Assembly (NCBI GenBank): GCA_034770075.1
Contig: CM068386.1
Location: 86,215,265-86,279,264 of the forward strand
Reading direction: 5' to 3'
DNA length: 64,000 nucleotides
Origin: Aralia elata
Taxonomy: Eukaryota > Streptophyta > Magnoliopsida > Apiales > Araliaceae
A program made the position numbers and the translations under genes. The notes below the pieces were generated by a model. The model was not told the origin of the DNA. It saw nothing but the letters and a program-made list of their open reading frames with translations, and made no database searches. Within the stretch, counting starts at the first letter, position 1. Every line of letters begins with the position of its first letter. Of the stretch, positions 13,144 to 23,323 are shown piece by piece.

Positions 13144-13354
13144 GTTTCAAGGTGTTATCTGTAATGATTAGTCTTTTGTATTGTGATCATATATATTATG
13201 TAACATGTAAGGAATGTAATTAAAGGTTGCCATACCTGGGGAATAGACAACTCTGATATAAATATTAAGTTTGTAATATATTAAGCAGCTCAAAGAAATG
13301 GTATCGTGATGCACCAAGTACGAGTTTTAAGTACCTGGATTTGGGGGCGCCACA

Positions 13355-16220
13355 ATTGAAATTAATTTTTCTGAAAGTCAAAATTCTACTTGGGTATTGG
13401 ATACCGGTTGTGGTTCTCACATGTGTAACAATATGTAGGGACTAAGCAGAAGTAGAAAGCTGAACAAGGATGAAGTCGTCCTACGAGTGGAAAATGGAGC
13501 AAAGGTTGCTGCATTAGCTGTAGGAACTTATTGTTTAGCACTACCTACAGGCAAGTCCATTAGTTTAAATAATTATTATTATGTTCCAACACTCATTAGA
13601 AACATTATTTCAATTTCTGTATTGGATATGGATGGTTTTGATACTATAATAAAGAACAACAGTTGTTCTATTTATAATAAAAATGTTTTATATGGTATTG
13701 GCAATTTACTGAATGGACTTTACATACTTGACTTCCATAAAAATATACTTCAAATTGAACAAATTAAGAAGAAAAAAAAGAGATGATGTTTATTATACAT
13801 TTATGTGACACTGTAGACTCGGTCATATCAATGAAACAAGATTAACCAAGTTGCAAAAAGATGGGCTTTTAGAGCTATCTGATTTCGAATCATATCCAAC
13901 TTGTGAATCTTGTCTCATGGGTAAAATGACTAAATCTCCTTTTAGTATAAAAGGAGAAAGAGTTACAGAGTTGTTAATGTTGGTACACACAGATGTATGT
14001 GGACCTATGACAACGAATGCACAAGCGGGGTATTCTTATTTTTCTACTTTCACTAATGATTATTCTAGATTTGGATATGTGTATTTAATGAAATACAAAT
14101 CCGAATCGTTTGAAAAGTTCAAAGAATTCAGAAGTGAAGTAAAGAAGCAAACTGAAAAGAGTATTAAGATTCTTCGATCGGATTGAGGAATGGAATACTT
14201 AATCAATGAGTTTCTCAATTGTCTCAAAGAAAATGGTATAATCTCACAATGGACTCTACCAGGGACGCTACAGTTGAATGGTGTATCTGAAAGGAGAAAT
14301 CGAACATTATTGGACATGGTTCATTCCATGATGAGTTTTACCGACTTTCCAGTATCTTTCTGGGGTTATGCCCTAGAATCGGCAGCATACTTACTTAAGA
14401 AGGTACTTACCAAATCTGTCCCAAAGACTCTATATGAGTTATGGACATGGAGGAAACCAAATCTTAAGCATGTTAAGACTTGGGATTGTCCAGTTTAAGT
14501 CAAAAGGTTTGAGAATGATAAGCTGCAGACTAGATCCGACAAGTGTAGATTTATGAGATACCCTAAAGAAACATCAGGGTATTATTTATATCATCCTACT
14601 GATCAAAAGGTGTTTATTGCAAAACACGCTTCCTTCTTGAAAAAGGAGTTTATCATTGAAGGGGTAAGTGGGAGTAAGATATATCTTGAAGAAGTTCAAG
14701 AACAACAAAATACTACGGATCAAAGTCAGGTACCTGACCAAGTGGAAGAACCTAATATACCACAACCTATTCGTAAATCTAGAAGAGTACCGAAGATACC
14801 TAATAGGTATGGATTCATCATAGAGGATGATGATGAGGTACGCATCATAGATGATGATGATCTATTGACTTACGAAGAGGCTATGAGTAGTAAAGACTTG
14901 GAGAAATGGCTACAAGCTATGAAATCCGAGATGGACTCTATGTATGAAAACCAAGTATGGACTTTGGTTTCACCAACTGAGGGCATTAAGCCTATTGGGT
15001 GTAAATGGGTCTTTAAGAGAAAGACTGGAACGGACGACAAGGTAGAGACCTATAAGGCCTGACTGGTTGCAAAAGGTTTCAAACAAAGACAAGGAGTTGA
15101 CTACGATGAAACCTTCTCACCAGTAGTTATGCTCAAGTCCATTCGGATTTTGCTTGCAGTTGCAGCTTATTATGACTACGAAATCTGGTAAATGGACGTG
15201 AAAACGGCCTTCCTCAATGGAAAACTTGAGGAGAATGTATATATGATACAACTAGAGGGTTTTGTTTCAATGGATGAAACAAATCAAGTATGTAAGCTAC
15301 AACGATCCATCTATGGATTGAAGCAAGCTTCTCGAAGGTGGAATATCCGTTTTGATGAAATAATCAAAGGGTTTGATTTTATAAAAAATGAGGATGGACC
15401 TTGTGTGTACAAAAAGGTTAGTGGGAGCGTTGTTTCATTCCTAGTACTATTTGTTGACGATATATTACTGATAGGGAATGATGTTCCTATGTTACAGTCA
15501 ATAAAAATTTGGTTATCTAGACACTTCTCCATGAAGGACTTGGGCGAGGCATCCTATATTTTGGGGATAAAGATCTATAGAGATAGATCTAAAAGGATGT
15601 TTGGCTTGTCCCAAGGAAAGTACATTGACTCGATACTAAAGAAGTTTAGCATGGAAGATTCCAAGAGAGGTCTCATGCCGATGAGCCATGGAATACATCT
15701 CTCTAAGAAACAGGCCCCAAAGACACCTTAGGAGAGAGACCGTATGAGTAAGATTCCTTATGCTTCAGCAATAGGATCTATCATGTACGGTATGATATGT
15801 ACTAGATCGGATATCGCTCATGCACTTAGTGTAACAAGCAAATATCAGTCGAATCCAGGAGAAGAGCACTGGAAGGCAGTCAAAAACATCCTAAAGTACT
15901 TAAGAAGAACTAAGGATATATTTCTTGTCTACGGTGGGTCTGAATTGAAACTAGAGAGCTATACAGACTCAAGTTTTCAAATGGACCAAGATGACAGTAA
16001 ATCCATTTTAGGGTATGTATTTACCTTAAACGGTGGCGCGGTGAGTTGGAAAAGTTCCAAGCAACAAACAGTTACTGATTCAGTGACAGAGGTAGAGTAC
16101 ATAGCTGCAAAGGAAGCTGTTTGGATGAAGAAGTTCATAACTAAACTTGGAGTGGTTACTAACATTAGAGGATCCGTACTTTTATTCTGTGACAACACTG
16201 GAGCTATTGTGCAGGCTAAG
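13355..16220 (+). pseudogene. Copia-1 protease-integrase-RT-RNase H
   Basis: Domains appear in the normal copia order. Protease: WVLDTGCGSHMCNN near 13390-13430. GAG-pre-integrase: CRLGHINETRL and the CESCLMGK pair near 13810-13920. Integrase: LVHTDVCGP, ILRSD, GVSERRNRTLLD. RT: QVWTLVSP, MDVKTAFLNGKLEENVY, LFVDDILLIGN. RNase H: EVEYIAAKEAVWMKKF. Stops at 13436 (TAG), 14184 (TGA), 14496 (TAA), 15060 (TGA), 15189 (TAA) and 15729 (TAG) break it. Compared with Copia-2, two of these are CGA to TGA and others are consistent with C-to-T decay of methylated cytosine. It is cut at 16220 by the next insertion, with TSD ctaag. Confidence 0.93.
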
Positions 16221-19141
16221 TGTGACGCCCCCAAATCCGGTACTTAAAACCCGTTCTTGGTGCTACACGATACCATTTATACAAACTGATTATCATAAAA
16301 GATAATAATAATTATTACATCAGAGGTATCTATCCCAGGTACGAAGACCTTTAGTAACTTTATTACATGATAGATAATATACTTCTAAAACAAAAGTCTA
16401 TCTATTACAACAGTCATCTACAACTACTCCTGTAGCTTTCCCTTGTATTTATCCTTTCCGGACCCTTCTATACGTTCTGGCTTAGCTGAAAACATTTATA
16501 TTCAAAGCAAAAATGAGCATTCAATTGCTCAGCAAGTAATAATAGTTGATCAAGAACATATATCAAGAAATAAATGTTTTCTCTGAGATATGCTGTGATA
16601 GCAGAATAAATATTGAAAAGCAACTGAAGGATTCTTAAACAACAGTATGATTCGTTTATATTTTTGAAATGATATACTGACTTCTGATACTGAGTGGTCA
16701 CAAGACCATGAACTTTTAGTTTTTCCTTTCTTGAAAAGGTTCTATCAGAAATCCATCTGTGAACCGTCTGGTCTTACGGGCACGGTGGGTGATCAGCCCG
16801 TTATACCCTGTATTGATCAATACTATCTAATAGAACACCATTTGTGTTCATCGTCACCGTCTCCAAGACGCAACATAAAATTTCCCAATTCTGGGATGTT
16901 CACACTCAGTCTGGAGTTCAAATCAAAACAATATGATTGAACAGTTCTATCTAATCAGCAATAATATTTCAAGACTTAATATAAAAGCAATGAAATATTT
17001 TAATCTGTGTCCAGCCGAATCAATTGGCTCAGACTGTTTTTCAACAGCACATGCATATCGAAATTAAGCGATTACGCAACATAGCAACTTATATCAAGGA
17101 TTGTGATAACTTTCCACAACTATCTTTTAATATATGAATTTAAAGAGGGTTGGGATACTTGCGTAATCATAGATTCCTTGCATAAAGTAAATGCATAGGT
17201 TAGGATACTTGCCTCGCTCGTAGGCTATGATTACAATTCTAGTTTAACTTGGCTTCACGTGTCCTACAAGTTCAATTCACATAGAGGCACACATCAATTC
17301 ATACATTCATAGCATATACTTAGTTTAGTTATGCTATTGATGCAAACTTATAGCTTATAGTAGTCTTGATTAACTATTTACATTACTAATCACATTTGAG
17401 TTCACATACCAATATATGCTTTGATATTAATCATGGCATTTCGGTGCATATACATCACACGCCCAACTTCTCATAGGCGGATGCTTACGCGATACGCTCG
17501 ACGTTCACTTGATATTCATTTTCTAACCATTAGTTGGCTAATTCATTTTAACATTCCATTCAACCCGATCATGCTACAAACATGTTACATTAATTGATAT
17601 GGGTTAGGGGTATTTGAGTCATGAAGGACTATACGTATAAACATCAAAGTCTCTACTAAAAATAAGTTAGTTTTGGAAATCTGTAGCAGCGTCACTTCCT
17701 CGCAGAATCAATTTTTTTTCTTCCTGCTCTGTTTCTTACCGTTCATGCCATTCAAACCCAATTTACATATAATGTTTCAAAATTTCTATATTATCATCTT
17801 AGACTACCTAAAAACATGCTTTACACTATTTTACATTACTACAGATCATGTACATTAATTAATATCCTTTAATTTTTAAAATTTTGAAATAATTTCTCTT
17901 TTGGGCATTTAAGCAAGTACTCTGCGGGCATGCCTTAAGAATTTATAATTCACTACTAGTTAATTCTATCTAAACCAGATTTCAATAGAAATCATTATAC
18001 AACAATCACAGTCAATACCTATTCAAATTCCTATTATTCTTTAGCACAACCCAATATGGATATATAGAAGAGGATTACCTTCTATGACACTGAACAATAG
18101 ATTTAGGTTTTTTTTTTGAATCCTTCGTTACTGCTCTATATCTTCTTCTTCTTCAGATGCTATCCTTAGATGTTTAATATTGAATAAGGAAACATGAGGG
18201 AAAAAAATATGCAACTAGATTCTTTATAGAGGAATTTTCCTTGCTGCCTATTTTTTTTTCTTGCTCCCCACATCTCTTGATTACCACGTATGATAGATTT
18301 GCTTAGTTTTTTTTTTCAGTCTATTTTAATAGCATGAGTCCAGCTCCTGCTTCATAATTCATTACTCAGATTGTTGTATTACTTCCTAGACTTGGCCTCC
18401 ACGAAATTAGCTTGCTTCATACCAACCTAGGATAGCTGAGTCTGATTCCTACCTTGTTTAATATTTAGCCAGCTCATGCTCCTATTACTTAGTTTACATG
18501 AATGATATATTACAGCTCCTGTTTGTATTACTTGGCTTATGATACTTACTTGAAAGTTACTTTTTATTTCCCCAGCTTGTTAATCTAATAACATATGTAT
18601 ACATACGTGATATATATAATATATTATATATCAGACCTCCTTTTATAAGAGAAATGGTATACATTAAATAAATAAAAATAATTTATTTAATGAAATCATT
18701 TTATTCTATTAAAATAATTTAATGACATAAATTATTTTAATCCATTTTATTTAATGAATATTCTAATTTGGTATTCATAAGTTAATTATTTCCTTTATCA
18801 GAAATGGAAAAAATCCCTTATTTAATATCCTTAAGAAATCATTACTTTGTATTTAAATAATTTAATTTCATAAATTATTTAAATACACTTTATTTAATAT
18901 ATACAATAAAATTTGCATAATGAAATAATTCCTTATTTTATTTCCGTCTTACAAAATGTTTCTAGGAACTCATGTACTTGAAATCAAGATATAGATACAA
19001 ATATATTTATCACATTACAATCATATTTATATTACACTGCACATATTCACATAGGCAGTATAATATATTAAAGTATTAAAATAAAAATTTATTTAATAAA
19101 ATCTTTATTTTAATAATTATCTGAAAATTTGAATTGTTACA
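16221..19141 (-). mobile_element. 2.9-kb gypsy-type solo LTR (minus)
   Basis: The insertion is flanked by TSD ctaag (16216-16220, 19142-19146), starts TGTGACGCCCCC and ends TTGTTACA. Removing it rejoins the Copia-1 RNase H codons exactly. The GGGGGCGTCACA end belongs to the 3' end of gypsy LTRs in this window (Gypsy-1 LTR end at 22010), so the LTR lies on the minus strand. It contains a predicted intron (16486-17212, minus) and short terminal exon. No gag-pol is present. Confidence 0.85.
16424..16485 (-). other. Predicted terminal micro-exon in LTR
   Basis: On the minus strand ttttcag is followed by CT and 20 codons ending in TAG. The peptide starts KPERIEGSGKDK and is Lys-rich. The distance from acceptor to stop equals that of the Gypsy-1 copy at 21658-21719. 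The donor candidate is GAG|GCAAGT at 17213/17212, giving an intron of 727 nt. Confidence 0.4.
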
Positions 19142-19350
19142 CTAAGGAACTCAGGTCTCATCAGAAATCTAAACACGTGTTGCGGTGGTTTCATATGATT
19201 AGAGAGATCATTGAAAGAGGAGACGTCACTCTGGAGCGTGTGGACTCTCAAGACAACATTGCAGATCCATTTACTAAAGCTTTAACACAACAACAGTTTG
19301 ATCGTCACTTAGAGAAGATGGGTATTAGATACCATGGCGATTGGCTTTAG
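19142..19350 (+). pseudogene. Copia-1 RNase H C-terminus
   Basis: The open frame continues RNase H after the insertion: ELRSHQKSKHVLRWFHMIREI, then the copia hallmark DNIADPFTKALTQQQFDRHLEKMG and the stop at 19348-19350. This stretch is intact and shows the family's normal pol end, which is frameshifted in Copia-2. Confidence 0.92.
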
Positions 19351-19364
19351 TGCAAGTGGAAGAT
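19351..19364 (+). other. Polypurine tract of Copia-1
   Basis: Purine-rich tgcaagtggaagat directly precedes the LTR start at 19365 and matches the Copia-2 tract (minus strand 30897-30910), which primes plus-strand DNA synthesis. Confidence 0.75.
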
Positions 19365-19812
19365 TGAAAATAGTATGCACACAAGCCAATCATATTTGAT
19401 ATGATGTAGCATATACTTTGTAATCTTATTAATTTATTAATAAAAGTATTAAAGGCATTTTACTTTATCTACATGGTGCTATTATTTAATATGTGATAAA
19501 CCCATAGTTTTAAGCAATGCTTTAGAATCATGATGATGATCATGCTAATGAGATCTAAATTCTTAGAAAGCTTAAAACTAAAATCGTTCCTAATCGTTGG
19601 ATTACTAAAAGGGGATTAGTGAATCCGGCTAGATTAGTACATACGTTGATTACTCTTAGGAAGAGGATGATTGATCTCATAATCATTTGTGTGGAGACAC
19701 TAAAGCAAGTATGTAGGTGCTTATTGGAGAATAAGTTCACTGATCGTGGCTCGCTAAGGAATACCTAATGGAGTTTTACTCGCCTGTCAATAGGAATTCC
19801 TCTAGTGATAGT
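19365..19812 (+). mobile_element. Partial 3' LTR of Copia-1
   Basis: The sequence from tgaaaatagtatgcacac onward matches the reverse complement of the right end of the other copia LTRs for about 450 bp, up to ataggaattcctctagtgatag. It stops at 19812, where the Gypsy-1 LTR begins. The remaining about 1.35 kb of this LTR is not found after Gypsy-1, so a later deletion removed it. Confidence 0.85.
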
Positions 19813-20458
19813 TGTAACGAATGTAATTTTTGTGAATAAATAAATATTTTATTGTTAATTTATTTATTGAGTAAAATAAATAAATGATAAGGTTATTGTG
19901 GAACAATTCATGTTAAGTGTAATTGTGTTAAAAGTATTTGTATGTGAATTTATTTGCTAAATGTATGAATTACTTGGTTGTAATTGATAGTAAGCATGTA
20001 ATAGTGGTTATATGATGTTATAAACCAATTTGTAGGTGTCAATTCATGAAAACATACTTTAAAATAGAGTTTCACTTTCATGTATGGCTTAAATGTATAA
20101 AATTTGATGTTCAATTCGGATATTAATCGGTAAATTGACTTTTAATTGTGTTAATATGATGAGAAACAAAAAGAATGCATGTGGAATGGATTAAAGTGGT
20201 TTAGAGATGAATTCACAGTGTTTAATTTTATCAAATAGGCCAAAATATGAATATTTTGTTTTATCAGTGAATTTTTGGATTCTAATTGGTTGATTATGTG
20301 TTTTATAATAGTTAGAATTGTTAGAAACATGTTGGGTAGCTGCTTTACGACATGTTTGATGTCTGGGTGTGTTTAATTTGTGAGTTGGATGATAGAATTT
20401 GGAAAATTCGGTCTGGGTTTCGCTGGTTCGCGAACTGTGGGAGATGGCAGTCGAATTC

Positions 20459-20568
20459 CTCGCCCCGGCGAGATAAATGAACTGCATTTTCTCGCCCCGG
20501 CGAGAAAATTTTAAAGAAAATTCTCGCCCCGGCGAGAAAATTGTAAAGAAAATTCTCGCCCCGGCGAG
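20459..20568. repeat. Four CTCGCCCCGGCGAG words, 32-bp period
   Basis: Identical 14-base inverted repeats (CTCGCC-CC-GGCGAG) start at 20459, 20491, 20523 and 20555, exactly 32 bp apart, separated by AT-rich spacers. They are the only strongly GC-rich part of this LTR. Confidence 0.95.
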
Positions 20569-21657
20569 CTCATTGCTAGAAAAGTTATTTTTGCTTTTTT
20601 TCTTTTCTTGGTGGTTACGATATGTCACCCCATGCAAGATTAGAACTTAAATTAATATAATAAAAGAATACCAAGATGTTAAGATGGATTCTAAGTGGAT
20701 ATTTGATGATGATTATATATAAGTTAATATACATTAACTTAAAGATAAGTTTTGGAAATTTTTAAAGTGTAATATCGTTGTAGTTAAACTTGTAGCTTCT
20801 GAAATAGAATTGATAATCAGTAGTTAATTGGAAATTAAGATGAGGATTGGAGTGTTAATGTACGTGAATATTGTAACTAATCATTTTTGTTGCTATACAA
20901 ATGGAATATGTAGGTTGTTTATTGTACGTGGTTTGTAATTAGGAAAACTACACACGAGGTAAGTTTCTTATTCTCAACTCTTTCACACTAAACATGTTTT
21001 CAATCTTAAATTTACTTAACGCAAGCTTCTTTATCTTATCTCGATTTCAGTTTATGCAAGCTTCTAAATCTTACTTTCTCATTTAGCAAGTTATCATTGC
21101 ATGTCTTAAACTTCTGACTTTTGGATTCTTGTTATTCAAAGCTCAACTTAATTAAAGTTATTATTCTAATATCTTGGATATACAAAATCTATATCATTGT
21201 ATATCACTGTTGTTGATCTTTGATCATAATCTAAGTTGTTTAAATTCTATTTTGTTGAACTGAGTTCTTGGATGACAAAAACTAAACTGAGAAGAACAAC
21301 CCTAGTATAGGGGAATTCTTACGTGAAAGCATTGAATGGTTGTGCACAATACATTGTACAACGGGCTGATCACCCTGAGTACGAGATGGATAGTCCAGTT
21401 ATAGTTTATTAAACTGTTAAAGGTTACAGCAAATTTATCTGTTAACCTAGGACATAGTTCGTGGTCTTATGACTCTCAGTATATCACCCTCAGTATATCT
21501 TAATGTTCTATTTTGTTCTATTGAGCTTTCAGATATTTCCATTCTTGATTATTATCAACATGAAATTACACCATAAAGATAAGTTATTTGTTGAAATGTT
21601 CATTGTTATCTTGGTGGGCATTTGTTTTGCTCACTCTTGCATACTAAACCCTTGCAG

Positions 21658-21719
21658 CTAAAGCTGAGAAGTCAGATGAGCCATCTACTAGCAAAGGAAA
21701 AGGAAAAATGAACAAGTGA
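21658..21719 (+). other. Predicted terminal micro-exon in LTR
   Basis: After acceptor cttgcag come CT and 20 codons ending TGA (21717-21719), with the core peptide EKSDEPSTSKGKGKM. The copy at 27375-27434 encodes the same core although most third bases differ. The donor candidate GAG|GTAAGT is at 20958/20959. Upstream, the frame meets a stop after about six codons, so the rest of any coding sequence must come from elsewhere. Confidence 0.5.
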
Positions 21720-22013
21720 CGATTTATGAGAAGACTTGTTTATTTTTACTTATGTGGTTGTGTAACTAAGACTTATTAGTTATTTATTTATGTTTTCGCG
21801 TTTTAAGAGATATAATAAAGGGTTGAGAACCTGGGACTTATGTAACCCTTTTATGGGAGATATTTCTTTTGTTTATTATTCAATTTGCTTTACTTAAAAC
21901 CTTTTGTTTATGGGTAGTTAATGATTGTGTATGGATAGTGAGTGATTGTGTATGGATAGTGAGCACCAAATTTGTGTGGTTTGAGGTAACCCGAATTTGG
22001 GGGCGTCACAGGT

Positions 22014-22026
22014 TGGTATCAAAGCC
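22014..22026 (+). other. Gypsy-1 primer-binding site
   Basis: TGGTATCAAAGCC begins four bases after the LTR end. It differs by one base from the standard initiator-Met tRNA complement TGGTATCAGAGCC. Confidence 0.85.
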
Positions 22027-22236
22027 GTAGATTTAAGAACCGTAGGTGGCGAAAAACCTTAGGAATTAACCTTTTAGGAAATCACAAAGATAGTGGTGCT
22101 AAACTCCTATCGAGTATCAAAGGATGAATTAAGGAATTCATTGAAGATAATAAAACACTCTATGTGCTTATGTGTTTAATAACCAATGTGCTCGCGAGTG
22201 GTATCGATTAAGTAATTAAAATATTTTGTTGACAGG

Positions 22237-23028
22237 ATGTCGGAGGTTGGACGAACTAGTCAGTTTCGAGTTGAGGAGATCCTAGTGTTAAGGGAGGATA
22301 TCCCAGTGCCTGGAGACGAGGAGGCCAGAGATGTTCATGTTGTCCGCGAACGGTTAGTGACTGTGGAAGCACCTGGGCAGAGGCTGGTCACTGTTCAGGA
22401 GGAGGAGGAAGAGGAGGAGGATCCCGAGGAGCTGATGTACGAGCAGTTATACGATGAAAATGTAGAACTTCGGGAACAACTCAGAGTTTTGGAGGAAGTG
22501 TCAGAGACACGCCGAATTACTATCGAGGAGAAGGATGGAGAGATCTATGATTTAGAAGTACGGTTGGGTGATGTAGAATGGAAATTGGTTCACACAGAGG
22601 GTCAGTAGGAGCATCTATTAGATGAAATTGAAAAGGTGAAGTCAGAGAATGAGGTAGTGAAGGCTGAAAATGGTGAACTAAAAACTGAGAATGATGAATT
22701 AAAGTCTGAGATCGGCCAATTGAAGATTGCGATGGAGGAGTTAAAAGAAGCTTTGAAGGAGGAAATTGCTATGCGTAATAGGGTTGAAGAAGCTCACATT
22801 AGGGTTTCTCAACAGTTGGATCGTGCTGAAGGAGAGATTCGCGCGAAGAAGTTCAAGATCGATGACATAGAGTATATTTACCACACGACGATAGATAGGG
22901 CTCAAGACTGGGTTTGCCATTACCCAACACAGTTAGAGGATCATCCGAGGTTTGTGGATCGCCGAACTATGGTTCGCATCATGGAGCAAGAACGTGAGGA
23001 GGCTGTGCGCCGAGGATTGTCTTCCTAA
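22237..23028 (+). pseudogene. Pre-gag coiled-coil ORF of Gypsy-1
   Basis: One frame of 264 codons is interrupted by a single TAG at 22606-22608. The first part has a Glu-rich stretch (EEEEEEEDPEEL, about residues 60-70). The second is a long heptad-type coiled coil with repeated K-x-EN-E-L units, then a non-coil C-terminus (HYPTQLEDHPRFVDRRT). ATG 22237 follows ttttgttgacag, an acceptor-like site. It lies between the primer site and gag, where most chromoviruses have no gene. The Gypsy-2 ORF at 48676 occupies the same place after a similar leader. The function is unknown; self-association is an inference from the coil. Confidence 0.6.
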
Positions 23029-23323
23029 GTTATTAGAGAAATAATATTATAACAAGTACAAGTGTTTTAAATGTAAATCCCAGCTTATATAAATAATGGG
23101 ATAAGACGTTAATGATGAAGTTCCGAAGTTGTCTTCTTAAATGATGATGTAAATAGTAAAATGCTATCTTTTGAGTTTGGGAATGAATAAGTAAAGACGT
23201 TTTTGAAAAAAAAATGTTATGTGTTAAGTTTCTACTTTTGAATATTTAAGTTAAGTTTTAATTAAGTTATAAGTACTTAAGAAATTTAGCAATTGTCTAA
23301 AAAGCGTTGTCTTCAACAGAATT
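23029..23323. other. Spacer between pre-gag ORF and gag
   Basis: AT-rich and without an open frame. The end at 23312-23323 (cttcaacagaattatg) places an AG just before the gag ATG. Confidence 0.5.

Larger units (their letters stand above)
7740..13354 (+). mobile_element. 5.6-kb gypsy-type LTR-like insertion (plus)
   Basis: The insertion is bounded by TSD attga (7735-7739, 13355-13359), starts TGTAATAACTT and ends GGGGCGCCACA. No gag-pol is found. The final 195 bp match 48257-48451, which is followed by a primer-binding site, so the plus orientation and LTR nature are well supported. It is probably a solo LTR enlarged by an internal 578-bp duplication (9724-10892). It also holds a near-palindromic word cluster (10955-11250) and a predicted intron with short terminal exon (11717-13143). 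A small non-autonomous element cannot be excluded. Confidence 0.75.
4134..19812 (+). mobile_element. Copia-1: decayed Ty1/copia, plus strand
   Basis: Pieces of one element can be joined across four insertions: gag (4134-4442 and 7658-7739), protease to RNase H (13355-16220), the RNase H end (19142-19350), polypurine tract and a partial 3' LTR (19365-19812). Each break is flanked by a duplicated target site except the first and last, which run into other elements. The family is that of Copia-2, which serves as the guide. Stop codons and indels are frequent, so this is the oldest layer on the left. The 5' LTR and gag start must lie left of the window. Confidence 0.85.
19813..22010 (+). repeat. 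Gypsy-1 5' LTR
   Basis: The 2.2-kb LTR begins TGTAACGAATG and ends GGGGGCGTCACA just before the primer-binding site. It contains a 32-bp-period palindromic word array (20459-20568), a predicted intron 20959-21657 (donor GAG|GTAAGT, acceptor cttgcag) and a short terminal exon (21658-21719). A 21-bp duplication (gattgtgtatggatagtgag) sits at about 21925-21963. Confidence 0.88.

Noticed and set aside
20191..20637. 148-codon minus-strand ORF in the Gypsy-1 LTR
   Set aside because: It crosses the GC word array and shows no recognisable motif; probably chance.
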